Source: Nocardioides caldifontis
Lineage (GTDB): Bacteria; Actinomycetota; Actinomycetes; Propionibacteriales; Nocardioidaceae
Reading direction: 5' to 3'
Length of the DNA stretch: 64,000 nucleotides
NCBI RefSeq assembly: GCF_008087345.1
Contig: NZ_VHIB01000001.1
Span: 620,001 to 684,000, forward strand
Below, in pieces: positions 1 to 8,632 of the stretch. Made by a program: the position numbers and the translations under genes. The first letter of the stretch is position 1. Each line of letters opens with the position of its first letter. The notes under the pieces were generated by a model that was given only the letters and a program-made list of their open reading frames with translations, did no database searches and was not told the origin of the DNA.

Positions 1-594
1 TTCCCGTCGGAAGCCGCAGCGCGAGCCTGGTTCCACCACGACCCACCGCTGCGGGCCGACTCCGTGCTGGTCCGGACGATGGACCCCGCGCACCCGGGAA
101 CACCATCCGAGGACGGTGACCGCAGGCGAGGCCCGGCCTTCCAGGTGTTCGCCGATCCCTCCGAGCCCGATTTCCACGAGCTGGAGTTCATGGTGCCGAT
201 CGAGCGTGCGGAGGAAGCGCTCGGCGAGCTCCGCGAGATGCTGCTATCGGCCCATCCAGGGCACGCGTTGCCACTCGAGGTGCGCTTCGTCGCGGCCGAC
301 GACGCCTTCCTCAGCCCGTTCGCCGGCCGCGCCTCGTGCTCGATCTCGGTGTCAGGGGTGCTCGGCGAGGACAACGCCACCGTCTTCGCCGACTGCGAGC
401 GCGTCTTCGCCCGGTACGACGGCCGGCCGCACTGGGGCAAGTGGCACCCGTACGACGCCGCCGAGCTCGAACGGCTCTACCCGGATCTCGACCGGTTCCG
501 CAAGGTGCGCGAGGAGCTCGACCCGGGCGGCACCTTCACGAACCCCTACCTCGGCGCGCTGCTGGACCGTGCCCGCGAAGGAGCCGCCCGATGA
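1..594 (+). CDS. FAD-linked oxidase, D-arabinono-1,4-lactone/alditol oxidase family (5' truncated by window)
   Basis: The reading frame is open from base 1, so the FAD-binding N-terminal half lies outside the window. What remains is the C-terminal ALO domain: an HWGKW motif near 430-441, then a YP.L..F..VR..LDPGG.F.NPYL tail, both diagnostic of the aldonolactone/alditol oxidase branch of the VAO flavoprotein family. Family members oxidise a primary or secondary alcohol with O2 or a dehydrogenase acceptor and often carry covalent 8-alpha-histidyl FAD. The last bases overlap the next gene as ATGA, an aldehyde dehydrogenase, so an alcohol-to-aldehyde-to-acid pair is likely. An internal GTG at 64 exists but is not the true start. 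Substrate is unknown. Confidence 0.85.
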   Translation, partial: FPSEAAARAWFHHDPPLRADSVLVRTMDPAHPGTPSEDGDRRRGPAFQVFADPSEPDFHELEFMVPIERAEEALGELREMLLSAHPGHALPLEVRFVAADDAFLSPFAGRASCSISVSGVLGEDNATVFADCERVFARYDGRPHWGKWHPYDAAELERLYPDLDRFRKVREELDPGGTFTNPYLGALLDRAREGAAR

Positions 595-2030
595 GCCGCA
601 CCACCACTGTTCCTGGCCTCGCGAACCTCGTCGGAGGCGAGCAGGTCGAGTCCCGCTCCGGAGCCAGGCGCGCGGTCGTGGACCCCAGCACGGGGGAGCC
701 GTTCACCGACGCCCCCGACTCGACGCGGGAGGACGTCGAACGCGCGGTTGCGGCCGCCCGGCTCGCCGCCGGGAGCTGGTCGCAGACCACGCCGGCACAG
801 CGGGCGGAGGTGCTGCTCCGGCTCGCCGACCTGGTGACCGACCTGCGGGAGCCGCTCGTCGCCGACGACTCGCGCAACGCCGGCAAGCCGATCGGCACGG
901 TCGGCGACGAGGTCGACGCGGGAGCCGACTCCCTGCGCTACTTCGCGGGCGCTGCGCGTGTGCTCGAGGGCAAGGCGGCCGGCGAGTACCTGCCGGGGTA
1001 CACCTCGATGCTCCGCCGGGAACCGGTCGGCGTCGTCGGTCAGATCGCACCGTGGAACTACCCGGTGATGATGGCGCTCTGGAAGATCGGGCCGGCGCTC
1101 GCGGGCGGCAACACGGTGGTGCTCAAACCCGCCCCGGCCACGCCGGTCTCCACCCTGCGGCTCGCGGCGGCCGCCGCGGAGCTGCTCCCCCCAGGAGTGC
1201 TCAACGTCGTCGCGGGCGGCGACGAGGTCGGCGCGGCGCTCGTGGAGCACCCGGACGTCGACATGGTGTCGCTCACGGGCTCGGTGGCCACGGGCAAGGC
1301 GATCGCCAGGACCGCCGCCGACACGCTGAAGCGGGTCCACCTCGAGCTCGGAGGCAAGGCGCCGGTGGTCGTCTTCGACGACGCCGACGTGTCCGCCGCC
1401 GCGGCGGCGATCGTGGGTGGTGGCTTCTGGAACGCGGGGCAGGACTGCACAGCCGCGACGCGGGTGCTGGTGACACCGGCCCTCCACGACGAGCTGGTGG
1501 CGGCGGTCGTGCGCGGCGCCGAGGAGCTCGTCGTCGGGGACCCGTCGGCACCAGGCACGACGCTGGGGCCGCTCATCAGCGCGGCGCAGCGGGAGCGCGT
1601 GACAGGGCTCATCGGCCGACGTGCGCCGCGGGCCGAGGTGGTGACGGGTGGCCACCCCGTCGACCGCCCCGGGTTCTACTTCGAGCCGACGGTCGTCACC
1701 GGCCTCGAGCAGGGTGACGAGCTGGTCCAGGAGGAGATCTTCGGTCCGGTGGTCACGGTCCAGCGGGTCGCCGACGAGTCGGAGGCGGTGCGCGCGGCGA
1801 ACGCGACGCCGTACGGGCTGGTCGCCTCCGTGTGGACGCGTGACGTCGCCCGTGCCATGCGCATGTCGAAGGCGCTGCAGTTCGGCACCGTGTGGGTCAA
1901 CGACCACTTCCCGGTGACCCCCGAGATGCCCTTCGGTGGGTTCAAGCAGTCCGGCTACGGGAAGGACCTCTCGACCTACGCCCTCGAGGAGTACACCCTC
2001 CTCAAGCACGTGATGGTCAGCCATGGCTGA
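591..2030 (+). CDS. Aldehyde dehydrogenase (aminobutyraldehyde dehydrogenase-like)
   Basis: Predicted 479 aa, full length for the NAD(P)-dependent ALDH superfamily. Starts at ATG 591, overlapping the upstream stop (ATGA). Visible features are PWNYP near residue 165, the general-base Glu252 in LELGGK, and nucleophile Cys286 in GQDCTA. The GQDCTA form is typical of the PatD/aminobutyraldehyde branch. The enzyme would oxidise the aldehyde made by the preceding flavin oxidase to a carboxylate. The neighbouring acyl-CoA ligase on the other strand could then activate that acid. Family assignment is firm; the natural substrate is inferred only from context. Confidence 0.93.
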   Translation: MSRTTTVPGLANLVGGEQVESRSGARRAVVDPSTGEPFTDAPDSTREDVERAVAAARLAAGSWSQTTPAQRAEVLLRLADLVTDLREPLVADDSRNAGKPIGTVGDEVDAGADSLRYFAGAARVLEGKAAGEYLPGYTSMLRREPVGVVGQIAPWNYPVMMALWKIGPALAGGNTVVLKPAPATPVSTLRLAAAAAELLPPGVLNVVAGGDEVGAALVEHPDVDMVSLTGSVATGKAIARTAADTLKRVHLELGGKAPVVVFDDADVSAAAAAIVGGGFWNAGQDCTAATRVLVTPALHDELVAAVVRGAEELVVGDPSAPGTTLGPLISAAQRERVTGLIGRRAPRAEVVTGGHPVDRPGFYFEPTVVTGLEQGDELVQEEIFGPVVTVQRVADESEAVRAANATPYGLVASVWTRDVARAMRMSKALQFGTVWVNDHFPVTPEMPFGGFKQSGYGKDLSTYALEEYTLLKHVMVSHG

Positions 2031-2451
2031 GCCGGCCGCACCCCTGCTGCGTCGCCTCCACCACGTGGCGTTCGCCGAGGAGGAGGGCGCCCACCTGGTG
2101 CGGCGCCTGGTCGAGCTGTTCGGGCTCGAGGTGAGCAGCGAGGAGGAGGCGCCCGGGTTCGTCGAGCGCATGCTCCCGGTGGGCGAGTGCTGGCTGCAGG
2201 CGCTGGAGGCCACGGGTGACGGGGTGGTACGGCGGTCACTGGCCGGACGTGGTCCGGGGCTGCACCACATCGCCTTCGAGGTCGACGATCTCGCGGCGGT
2301 CCTCGACCACCTGCAGGCCCACGGTGTCGACCTGGTCGACCGGGAGCCCCGCCGGGGCGGAGGCGGCCACCGCATCGCGTTCGCCCACCCGCGTTCGTTC
2401 GGCGGCGTGCTGGTCGAGCTCGTCGAGAGCAGCGCACACGGCGAGCGCTGA
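2023..2451 (+). CDS. VOC-family protein (glyoxalase/methylmalonyl-CoA epimerase-like)
   Basis: 142 aa, overlapping the end of the aldehyde dehydrogenase by 8 nt. It has the single-chain VOC pattern: an N-terminal LHHVAFA strand, a GLHHIAFEVDD second module near residues 83-93, and a C-terminal HP..FGGVLVELVE strand. The metal-ligand positions (His in HHVAF, His in HHIAF, Glu in VELVE) match methylmalonyl-CoA epimerase and related isomerases/lyases. It may act on a later intermediate of the same pathway as the oxidase and dehydrogenase. It ends 4 nt from the convergent acyl-CoA ligase gene. Precise reaction unknown. Confidence 0.8.
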   Translation: MAEPAAPLLRRLHHVAFAEEEGAHLVRRLVELFGLEVSSEEEAPGFVERMLPVGECWLQALEATGDGVVRRSLAGRGPGLHHIAFEVDDLAAVLDHLQAHGVDLVDREPRRGGGGHRIAFAHPRSFGGVLVELVESSAHGER

Positions 2452-2455
2452 CAGG

Positions 2456-4117
2456 TCAGCGGTGCCCGCTGGCCCGAGTGCCGTCCCGCAGCACGTTGCG
2501 CCGGATCTTCCCGGTCTGCGTCTTGGGCAGGTCAGGGAGCACGTGCACGGTCCGGGGTGCCTTGTAGGCGGCGAGCCGGTCGCGGGTGTGCGCGATCAGC
2601 TCCTCGGGGGTGGCGGACGCCCCGGCCTTGAAGGACACGAACGCCGTCACGGCCTCCCCGCGGTAGTCGTCGGGCACACCGACGACGGCCGCCTCGTGCA
2701 CCGCCGGGTGGGTGTACAGGACGTCCTCGACCTCGCGGGGCCACACCTTGTAGCCGGAGGTGTTGATCTGGTCCTTGAGCCGGTCGACCAGGTAGACCCA
2801 GCCCGCCTCGTCCATGATCGCGCCGTCCCCGGTGTGCAGCCACCCGCCAGGGATCGTGGCGGCGGTCGCCTCGGGGTTGCGCCAGTAGCCGGGCACGATC
2901 TGGGGGCCGCGGAGGACGAGCTCGCCCTGCTTGCCCGGCCGCACCGGCTCCCCCGCGGTGTCGACGACGTCGGCTTCGAGGCCGGGCAGCGGGACACCGA
3001 CCGACAACGTGCCGCTCGCCTCGTGGACAGGGGCCTCGGCGCCGAGGGGGACGGCGATGACCCCCGACGACGTCTCCGTCATGCCGTAGATGTTGTGGAT
3101 GTAGACGCCGAAGCGGTCCCGGAACCGCTCGATCGTCGCGGGCGGGATCGGCGCGCCACCGCTGTAGAGCGACTTCAGCGAGGCGAAGTGCTCTCGCGAG
3201 GCGTGCGGCAACTGGTAGATCGCATTGAAAGCCGTGATCGAGCCGATCGTGAAAGTGACGCGGTGCTCGACGAAGGCCTCGATCGCGACCTCGGGGTGAA
3301 AGCGGCCGGCCATCACCAGCACCGCGTCGTGGAGCAACGCGATCGTGGCGTTGATGACCGCGCCGGTGATGTGGAACAGCGGCGCCGTCGCGAACACCGC
3401 GTCGCCGGGGCGGAGCTCGATCCACGCTGCATAGGTGCTGGTGACCGCCAGCAGGTTGGCGTGGGTGTTCATCGCGCCCTTCGGCGGCCCGGTCGTGCCG
3501 GAGGTGTAGGTCAGCAGGGCGACGTCGTCGCCGGTGACCTCGAGCGGCGCCGGCCGCTGCCCCCGGAACGCGACGAGCAGTTCCTCGAGGTCGTGCTCCG
3601 CGGCCGCCTCTCGTGCCGGAGCGTCGCCGAACACCCGGGCGTCGTCGCGGCTCTGGAACGCGCGCGGGGACGTGCTCACCAGCCACCGGGCGGAGCTGCC
3701 GCTGAGCGTCTCGGCCGTGGCTGCCGCGTCGACGTCGGTGCAGACGACCGCGACCGCCTCGGCGTCGTCGACCAGCCGCCGGAGCTCCTGACCGCGGTAC
3801 ATCGGGTTGAGGACGAGGGCGGTGGCCCCGAGCTTCCACAACGCCAGCATGGAGAGGGCGAACTGCGGGACGTTCTGGAGGCAGATGCCCACTCGGTCAC
3901 CTCGGCCGGTCCCCAAGGAGGCGTACGCCGCGGCCAGCGCGTCGGTGGTCTCGTCGACCTCCCGCACGGTCATGGTGGCGTCGAAGTAGGCGATGGCCGT
4001 CGCATCCGGCTCACGCGCGACGCGTGCCCGCCAGGCTTCGACGAGCGAGGAGTGGCGGACCGGCTCGGCAGCGGCGACCGCCTGGGTGTAGAGCGCCGTC
4101 CATCGCGGCTGGTCCAT
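2456..4117 (-). CDS. AMP-dependent acyl-CoA synthetase (class I adenylate-forming ligase)
   Basis: Predicted 553 aa. Contains the ANL-family P-loop YTSGTTGPPKGA, the YGMTETS motif, the HTGD hinge motif followed by DRLKDQI, and the C-terminal catalytic Lys in TGKIRR. It converts a carboxylic acid to acyl-AMP and then acyl-CoA. I chose ATG at 4117 because GGAGGAGG sits 6 nt upstream; a TTG at 4123 would be too close to that site. It lies 50 nt downstream of a TetR gene on the same strand, and both may be cotranscribed. The substrate could be the acid produced by the oxidase/ALDH pair across the convergent junction, but a medium- or long-chain fatty acid is equally possible. Confidence 0.92.
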   Translation of the reverse strand: MDQPRWTALYTQAVAAAEPVRHSSLVEAWRARVAREPDATAIAYFDATMTVREVDETTDALAAAYASLGTGRGDRVGICLQNVPQFALSMLALWKLGATALVLNPMYRGQELRRLVDDAEAVAVVCTDVDAAATAETLSGSSARWLVSTSPRAFQSRDDARVFGDAPAREAAAEHDLEELLVAFRGQRPAPLEVTGDDVALLTYTSGTTGPPKGAMNTHANLLAVTSTYAAWIELRPGDAVFATAPLFHITGAVINATIALLHDAVLVMAGRFHPEVAIEAFVEHRVTFTIGSITAFNAIYQLPHASREHFASLKSLYSGGAPIPPATIERFRDRFGVYIHNIYGMTETSSGVIAVPLGAEAPVHEASGTLSVGVPLPGLEADVVDTAGEPVRPGKQGELVLRGPQIVPGYWRNPEATAATIPGGWLHTGDGAIMDEAGWVYLVDRLKDQINTSGYKVWPREVEDVLYTHPAVHEAAVVGVPDDYRGEAVTAFVSFKAGASATPEELIAHTRDRLAAYKAPRTVHVLPDLPKTQTGKIRRNVLRDGTRASGHR

Positions 4118-4167
4118 CGGCAACCTCCTCCGTCAGGGCGGCCGAGCAGCCGGACCGCCCCCCTGTC

Positions 4168-4839
4168 CTACTGGTCGCGGTGCAGTAGCAGCCGCACGAT
4201 GTGCTCGACACGCCGGTCCCGGAAGGCCGGGGTCCAGGCCCGCTGCCCCATGCCGGCCACAATCGTGGCGTCGTGCTCGAGCGGGAAGTAGCACAGCCCG
4301 ATGAGGCTCAGGAACAGCTGCTCCGGCGCCTTGGTGGCCTCGGCGACACCAGCCCGGGTCATCAGGGCGACCATCCGGTCGGCGAACTTCTCGGAGTGGC
4401 GCGGCAGCTGCTCGCGCCTGCCGGCGTGCTCGAGCGCGTCGCGGGTCAGGAGCCACACGAATGAGGGGTTGTCCAGGAGGAAGTCGAGATAGCCGCGGAC
4501 GAGCAGCCGCAGCGCCCCCTCGCCGTCCTCGGGTGCGTTCTCCAGGAGCTGCTCAGCCGCGTTCGCGACGGCGTCGAGCGCCGCGTTGCGTCGGGCGAAG
4601 ACGCGCTGGAGGACGGCCCGATGCAGCTCCTCCTTGGAACCGAAGAAGTACCGCGGCAGCCCGACCGACACGTGTGCCCGCTGGGCGATGGCCGCGAGCG
4701 AGGCGCCCTGGAAGCCCAGGTCGGCGAAGAGCTGCTCGGCCGCGTCGAGGATCGCGGTGCGCGACCGCTCGGCGTCGCGCGACTTGCCGGTGCGTCGGCC
4801 TCCCGGCGGTGCGGCGATCGCGTCGCTCCTGGTCGTCAT
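4168..4839 (-). CDS. TetR-family transcriptional regulator
   Basis: 223 aa from ATG 4839. The N-terminal HTH spans roughly residues 20-66 (R.AILDAAEQLFA..GF.GASLA.IA..A.VS.G..R.YFGSK), followed by an all-helical ligand-binding region. A GTG-rich upstream extension to 4887 is open but lacks a ribosome site, while GGGGG lies just upstream of 4839. It is transcribed divergently from the ThiY-like transporter operon and is followed by the acyl-CoA ligase, so it probably controls one or both. The ligand is not predictable. Confidence 0.9.
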   Translation of the reverse strand: MTTRSDAIAAPPGGRRTGKSRDAERSRTAILDAAEQLFADLGFQGASLAAIAQRAHVSVGLPRYFFGSKEELHRAVLQRVFARRNAALDAVANAAEQLLENAPEDGEGALRLLVRGYLDFLLDNPSFVWLLTRDALEHAGRREQLPRHSEKFADRMVALMTRAGVAEATKAPEQLFLSLIGLCYFPLEHDATIVAGMGQRAWTPAFRDRRVEHIVRLLLHRDQ

Positions 4840-5105
4840 GGGACACCCCCGTAGGTCGTGGTCACGTGGCAGCGTACGGCAGCACAAGGGGCCGCCCCAG
4901 TCTTGTCGAGACTAACTATCTGGCTGCACAGTAAGTATTCCGAACCGCCGCCACCTCCGCTACTCTCGCGGTTCTTGACAGTTCTGTAGGCGGCGCCCAC
5001 CTCCTTGGGATTCGCAACTACATGACCGAACAGTTGAGCCGCTGCAACAGGTGACGCGGCCGCGACAGCTCCCGGCGCTCGGGACGACGACGATTGAGGT
5101 GGACG
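4840..5105. promoter_or_regulatory. Divergent intergenic region between TetR gene and transporter operon
   Basis: 266 nt with no credible gene. It must hold promoters for both directions. A TTGACA hexamer at 4975-4980 reads toward the operon but has no convincing -10 at 17 nt. The segment 4903-4940 is locally AT-rich (AGACTAACTATC, AGTAAGTATT) and is the likeliest operator/promoter core. I looked for a THI-box (TPP riboswitch) and found neither the CTGAGA nor the GATAATGCC-type core on the + strand. Confidence 0.4.
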
Positions 5106-6182
5106 ATGACGTTGGTGCAAGAGAGCCGTATCCGCACCGCCCTCGGCGCGCTCGTGCTCGTAGGTGCAGGAGCACTGGCCGGCTGCGGTTCCGACGACGC
5201 GGAGGCCGGCTCGGAGATGGAAGCCGGCGGCGGAGCCACCGGGGCTCCGGAACGGGTGCGGCTCGCCCTCGACTGGGTGCCGAACGCCAACCACACGGGG
5301 TTCTTCGTCGCCGACGAGAAGGGCTACTTCGAGGACGCCGGCCTCGACCTTGAGGTCATGCCGTACTCCCAGGCTCCTGCGGACACCGTGGTCAGCGCGG
5401 GCAAGGCCGAGTGCGGGGTGACGTCGCCGTCGTTCCTGGCACTGGCCGTGGGCAAGGGCGCGGACCTCAAGGCCGTGATGGGTGTGGTCCAGAAGCCGCT
5501 CGGGGCGCTCTACGTCCTCGCCGACTCGGAGTACGAGCGGCCGAGTGACCTCGAGGGGAAGACCTACGGGGGCTTCGGAGCCGCCGGAGACAAGGAGCTC
5601 GTCACCAGCCTGCTGCAGCACGACGGCGCGGACGGGAACTTCAAGTACGTCAACCTGCAGACCGGCACCCTGGAGGCGCTGCTGTCCGAGAAGGTCGACT
5701 TCGTCAACGCCTACCTGAACGTCGAGCCCTTCGTGGCGGAGGCGCGAGGCGTCGAGCTGCGGGCCTTCCCCTACACCGATGCCGGGATACCCGAGTTCCC
5801 CAACGTGGTCATCGCCTGCAACGGCGAGTGGCTCGCGGAGAACGAGGAGACCGCCAAGTCCTTCGTGGCCGCCGCCTCGGAGGGGTGGCAGTTCGTCCAG
5901 GACAACCCGGCCGACGCGGCCCAGGTGCTCGTCGACAGCAACCCTGACTCGTTCGCCACCGACGAGGCCAAGGCGGTGCCGACGAAGGGGTTGGAGCTCA
6001 TGGCTGCCGAGGGGTACATCGCCCGCGAGGGCAGCGCGCCGGGGTGCCTCTCCGTCTCCGCTCTCGAGGCGATGGCCGACCGGTACGACGAGGTCGGCTA
6101 CTTCGAGGCAGCCGGTCAGGCCAAGCCCGACATGGCCGCCATCGCCACCACCGACTACCTCCCCGAGGGCTGCGAGGAGTGA
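5106..6182 (+). CDS. ABC transporter substrate-binding lipoprotein, NMT1/THI5 (ThiY-like) family
   Basis: 358 aa. Start taken at ATG 5106 with AGGTGG 5 nt upstream; a TTG at 5094 is the alternative. A signal peptide ends in the lipobox LAGC with lipidated Cys27. The mature part begins with the LDWVPNANHTGFFVADEKGYF signature of THI5/NMT1-like binding proteins, which bind pyrimidines such as formylaminopyrimidine (ThiY), or riboflavin, or taurine-like ligands in relatives. It is first in an operon with an ATPase, a TenA-like protein and a permease. That organisation recalls thiamin-pyrimidine importers, but no TPP riboswitch is seen and later genes are degradative, so the ligand may be a nutrient rather than a vitamin to be salvaged. 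Confidence 0.9.
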   Translation: MTLVQESRIRTALGALVLVGAGALAGCGSDDAEAGSEMEAGGGATGAPERVRLALDWVPNANHTGFFVADEKGYFEDAGLDLEVMPYSQAPADTVVSAGKAECGVTSPSFLALAVGKGADLKAVMGVVQKPLGALYVLADSEYERPSDLEGKTYGGFGAAGDKELVTSLLQHDGADGNFKYVNLQTGTLEALLSEKVDFVNAYLNVEPFVAEARGVELRAFPYTDAGIPEFPNVVIACNGEWLAENEETAKSFVAAASEGWQFVQDNPADAAQVLVDSNPDSFATDEAKAVPTKGLELMAAEGYIAREGSAPGCLSVSALEAMADRYDEVGYFEAAGQAKPDMAAIATTDYLPEGCEE

Positions 6183-6186
6183 CGAC

Positions 6187-6993
6187 GTGGTGACCACCGG
6201 TCCTTCCGGCGTCGCGTCCGCGACCCCGCACATCGCGATCACCGACCTTCGTAAAGGGTTCCGCGGCCGCGACGGGGGATGGGTCCCCGTCCTCGACGGG
6301 CTCACGCTCGACGCACGCGACGGCGAGCTGGTCAGCATCCTGGGGCCCAGCGGTTCGGGGAAGAGCACGCTGCTGAACATCGTGGCGGGGCTCGACAAGG
6401 CTGACGGCGGCACACTCGCCGTCGAGGGCCGGCCGCTGGGGGCGGAGGACCACCCTGTCGCCTACATGCCGCAGAAGGACATGCTCTTCCCGTGGCGCTC
6501 CGTCTTGGAGAACGTCACCATGCCGCTCGAGCTGCAGGGGGTCGCCAAGCGGGCGGCCCGGGCCCGCGCCACCGAACTGCTGCCGCAGTTCGGCCTGGAG
6601 AGCTTCGCCGACGCGTACCCGTTCACCCTCTCCGGCGGCATGCGCCAGCGCGCCGCCCTGCTGCGGACAGTGATCCAGGACCGGTCGATCCTGCTGCTCG
6701 ACGAGCCCTTCGGTGCGCTCGACTCCCTGACCCGCTCGGCGATGCAGGAGTTCCTCCTGTCGATCTGGAGCCGTTTCCGCCGGACGATCCTGTTCATCAC
6801 CCACGACATCCGCGAAGCGGTGTACCTCTCCGACCGGGTCTTCGTGCTGAGCCCCCGCCCGGCGCGCGTGGCGTTGGAGGTCGAGATCGACCTGCCGCGA
6901 CCAAGGACCCTCGACGTGACGGTTACACCGGAGTTCGCGCAGTACGAGGCGACGCTTCTGCGCGCGCTCGCCCACCAGGCCGCACCCGCCTGA
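6187..6993 (+). CDS. ABC transporter ATP-binding protein (ThiZ/SsuB/TauB type)
   Basis: 268 aa from GTG 6187, with GAGGAG 7 nt upstream inside the end of the preceding gene. It carries Walker A GPSGSGKST, the Q-loop MPQKD, the signature LSGGMRQR and Walker B LLLDEPFGALD followed by the switch His in FITHD. The FPWRSVLENV stretch after the Q-loop is typical of nitrate/sulfonate/pyrimidine importers. It works with the lipoprotein upstream and the permease at 7717. The permease is separated from it only by the tenA-like gene, which indicates that uptake and TenA chemistry are coupled. Confidence 0.93.
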   Translation: MVTTGPSGVASATPHIAITDLRKGFRGRDGGWVPVLDGLTLDARDGELVSILGPSGSGKSTLLNIVAGLDKADGGTLAVEGRPLGAEDHPVAYMPQKDMLFPWRSVLENVTMPLELQGVAKRAARARATELLPQFGLESFADAYPFTLSGGMRQRAALLRTVIQDRSILLLDEPFGALDSLTRSAMQEFLLSIWSRFRRTILFITHDIREAVYLSDRVFVLSPRPARVALEVEIDLPRPRTLDVTVTPEFAQYEATLLRALAHQAAPA

Positions 6994-7039
6994 GCGACCA
7001 CCCGATTGTCACACCCACCGCCTACAGAGGAGCCACCCC

Positions 7040-7720
7040 ATGATCGTGAAGACGGACGCGACGACCAGCCGGCTCTGGGCCGCGATGGAGCCCTACTACC
7101 AGGGGATCGTTGAGCAACCGTTCCTGTGCGAGGCGCGGGAGGGGACCCTGCCGAAGGAGACCTTCAGCCGGTTCGTGGTGCAGGACGGCAAGTACCTCAG
7201 CGACTACGGCCGCTGCCTCGCCATGTGCGGAGCACGGGCCGGCAACGACGACGACCTCATCATGTTCTGCGAGGCGTCCTCCCGCGTTATCCACGTCGAG
7301 CGGACCATGCACGCGGAGTTCCTGGGCGAGCTCGGGCTCACGACCGAGGCCGCCGCCAAGGTCGACCGCTCGCCGACGCTCGTCGCCTACACCAGCTGGG
7401 TCAAGCAGGCGTGCGGGATGGGTGAGAGCCACGAGGCACTCGCCTCCGTGCTCCCGTGCTTCTGGATCTACTGCGAGGTCGGGCAGCACTTGAAGCGGCT
7501 CGGTGGCTCGAGTGACCCGCTCTACCAACGCTGGATCGACAAATACGCCGGCGACGCGTTCATCGACGCCACGCAACAGGCGGTCGACGCGTGCGGCCGG
7601 ATGGCCCGGCGCGTGGGCGAGGCGGGGCTGGAGGTGATGGTCGAGACCGTGCGGATGTCCGCTCGCTACGAGTGGATGTTCTGGGACTCGGCCTACCGCG
7701 ACGAGCAGTGGCCGGTATGA
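7040..7720 (+). CDS. tenA: TenA/THI-4 family protein (aminopyrimidine aminohydrolase / thiaminase II-like)
   Basis: 226 aa, typical length. All main catalytic positions of Bacillus TenA are in place: Asp49 and Tyr52 in QDGKY, Cys140 and Tyr144 in PCFWIY, and Glu211 in the C-terminal YEWMFWDSAY motif. TenA hydrolyses aminopyrimidines from degraded thiamin and can split thiamin into hydroxymethylpyrimidine and thiazole. It sits between the ATPase and permease genes of one importer and overlaps the permease start as ATGA. In a salvage setting thi genes would follow; here the downstream genes encode hydrolase, sulfurtransferase and molybdenum hydroxylase, which suggests a degradative role. Confidence 0.9.
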   Translation: MIVKTDATTSRLWAAMEPYYQGIVEQPFLCEAREGTLPKETFSRFVVQDGKYLSDYGRCLAMCGARAGNDDDLIMFCEASSRVIHVERTMHAEFLGELGLTTEAAAKVDRSPTLVAYTSWVKQACGMGESHEALASVLPCFWIYCEVGQHLKRLGGSSDPLYQRWIDKYAGDAFIDATQQAVDACGRMARRVGEAGLEVMVETVRMSARYEWMFWDSAYRDEQWPV

Positions 7721-8571
7721 AGGCGGCGGGCACCCTCGCGGCGCCGGCTCCCCGTCAGGACACGGGCGGCACGGCGCCAGGGCGTGCGCGTCCGCGACCC
7801 CTCGCCCGCAGGGCCAGCACCACGGCAGCGGCACTCGTCGTCCCCGTCCTGCTCCTGACGGTGTGGGAGATCTACCCGGCCGTCGCCGAGGTCGACCCCA
7901 CGGTCGTGCCCCGTCCGTCCCTTGTCCTCTCCCAGCTGTGGGAGTTCCGGGACCTGGCATGGGACCACGCCCGACAGACCGCCGCCGAGACCGTGATCGG
8001 CTTCAGCTGCTCGCTCGTGGTCGCGGCAGTTGTCGCTGCGTTGATGGACCGGCTGCTCTGGCTCAGGCGCGGGCTCTACCCGCTGCTCGTCGCGTCCCAG
8101 ACGGTGCCGATCATCGCGATCGCGCCGCTCATGATCATCTGGTTCGGCTTCGGCCTGATGCCGAAGGTCTTGATCGTCATCCTGGTCACGTTCTTCCCCA
8201 TCGTCGTCTCGCTGCTCGACGGGTTCGCCAGCACCGACCAGGAGGGGATGCGGCTGCTCCGCACGATGGGAGCCAGCTCGCGGCAGATCTTCTTCATGGT
8301 CCGGGTGCCCACGGCGTTGCCGCACTTCTTCACCGGGGTGCGGATCGCGATCACCTACGCCGTGACCGCGGCGATCGTCGCGGAGTACGTCGGGGCCGAG
8401 AAGGGGCTCGGAATCTGGATGATGATGTCGAAGTCGGCGTTCCAGACCGACCTCGTCTTCGCCGCGATCCTCATCACCGCCCTCATGAGCACGCTGCTCT
8501 TCCTGCTCGTCGGGCTGGTCGCCCGGCTGGTAATGCCGTGGTACTACGCCCAGCGGTCGGCCCGACGTTGA
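7717..8571 (+). CDS. ABC transporter permease (ThiX/SsuC/TauC type)
   Basis: 284 aa from ATG 7717, overlapping tenA by 4 nt. About six membrane segments follow a basic N-terminal tail of about 35 residues. The cytoplasmic coupling helix EAA-like motif (EGMRLLRTMGASSRQIFFMVRVP) is in the second half. This is the nitrate/sulfonate/taurine permease fold; one such subunit would homodimerise with two copies of the ATPase. It completes the three-gene importer begun at 5106. Confidence 0.93.
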   Translation: MKAAGTLAAPAPRQDTGGTAPGRARPRPLARRASTTAAALVVPVLLLTVWEIYPAVAEVDPTVVPRPSLVLSQLWEFRDLAWDHARQTAAETVIGFSCSLVVAAVVAALMDRLLWLRRGLYPLLVASQTVPIIAIAPLMIIWFGFGLMPKVLIVILVTFFPIVVSLLDGFASTDQEGMRLLRTMGASSRQIFFMVRVPTALPHFFTGVRIAITYAVTAAIVAEYVGAEKGLGIWMMMSKSAFQTDLVFAAILITALMSTLLFLLVGLVARLVMPWYYAQRSARR

Positions 8572-8632
8572 CCTGCACCACCCGGCGTCCGGGCAGTTCG
8601 GTCGCCCACATCGTCCTTTCGGAGGCAATGAG

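Noticed and set aside
546-2375. Long minus-strand open frame opposite the aldehyde dehydrogenase
   Set aside because: Arg/His/Pro-rich shadow frame typical of high-GC DNA; no family motif, no ribosome site, and fully antisense to well-supported genes.
2216-4291. 691-codon + strand frame opposite the acyl-CoA ligase
   Set aside because: Antisense shadow of a clear ANL-family gene with biased composition and no recognisable domain.
4840-5105. TPP riboswitch upstream of the ThiY-like gene
   Set aside because: Neither conserved core of the THI-box is present; only a GGGGTGTCCC stretch near the TetR start, on the wrong strand and without partners.
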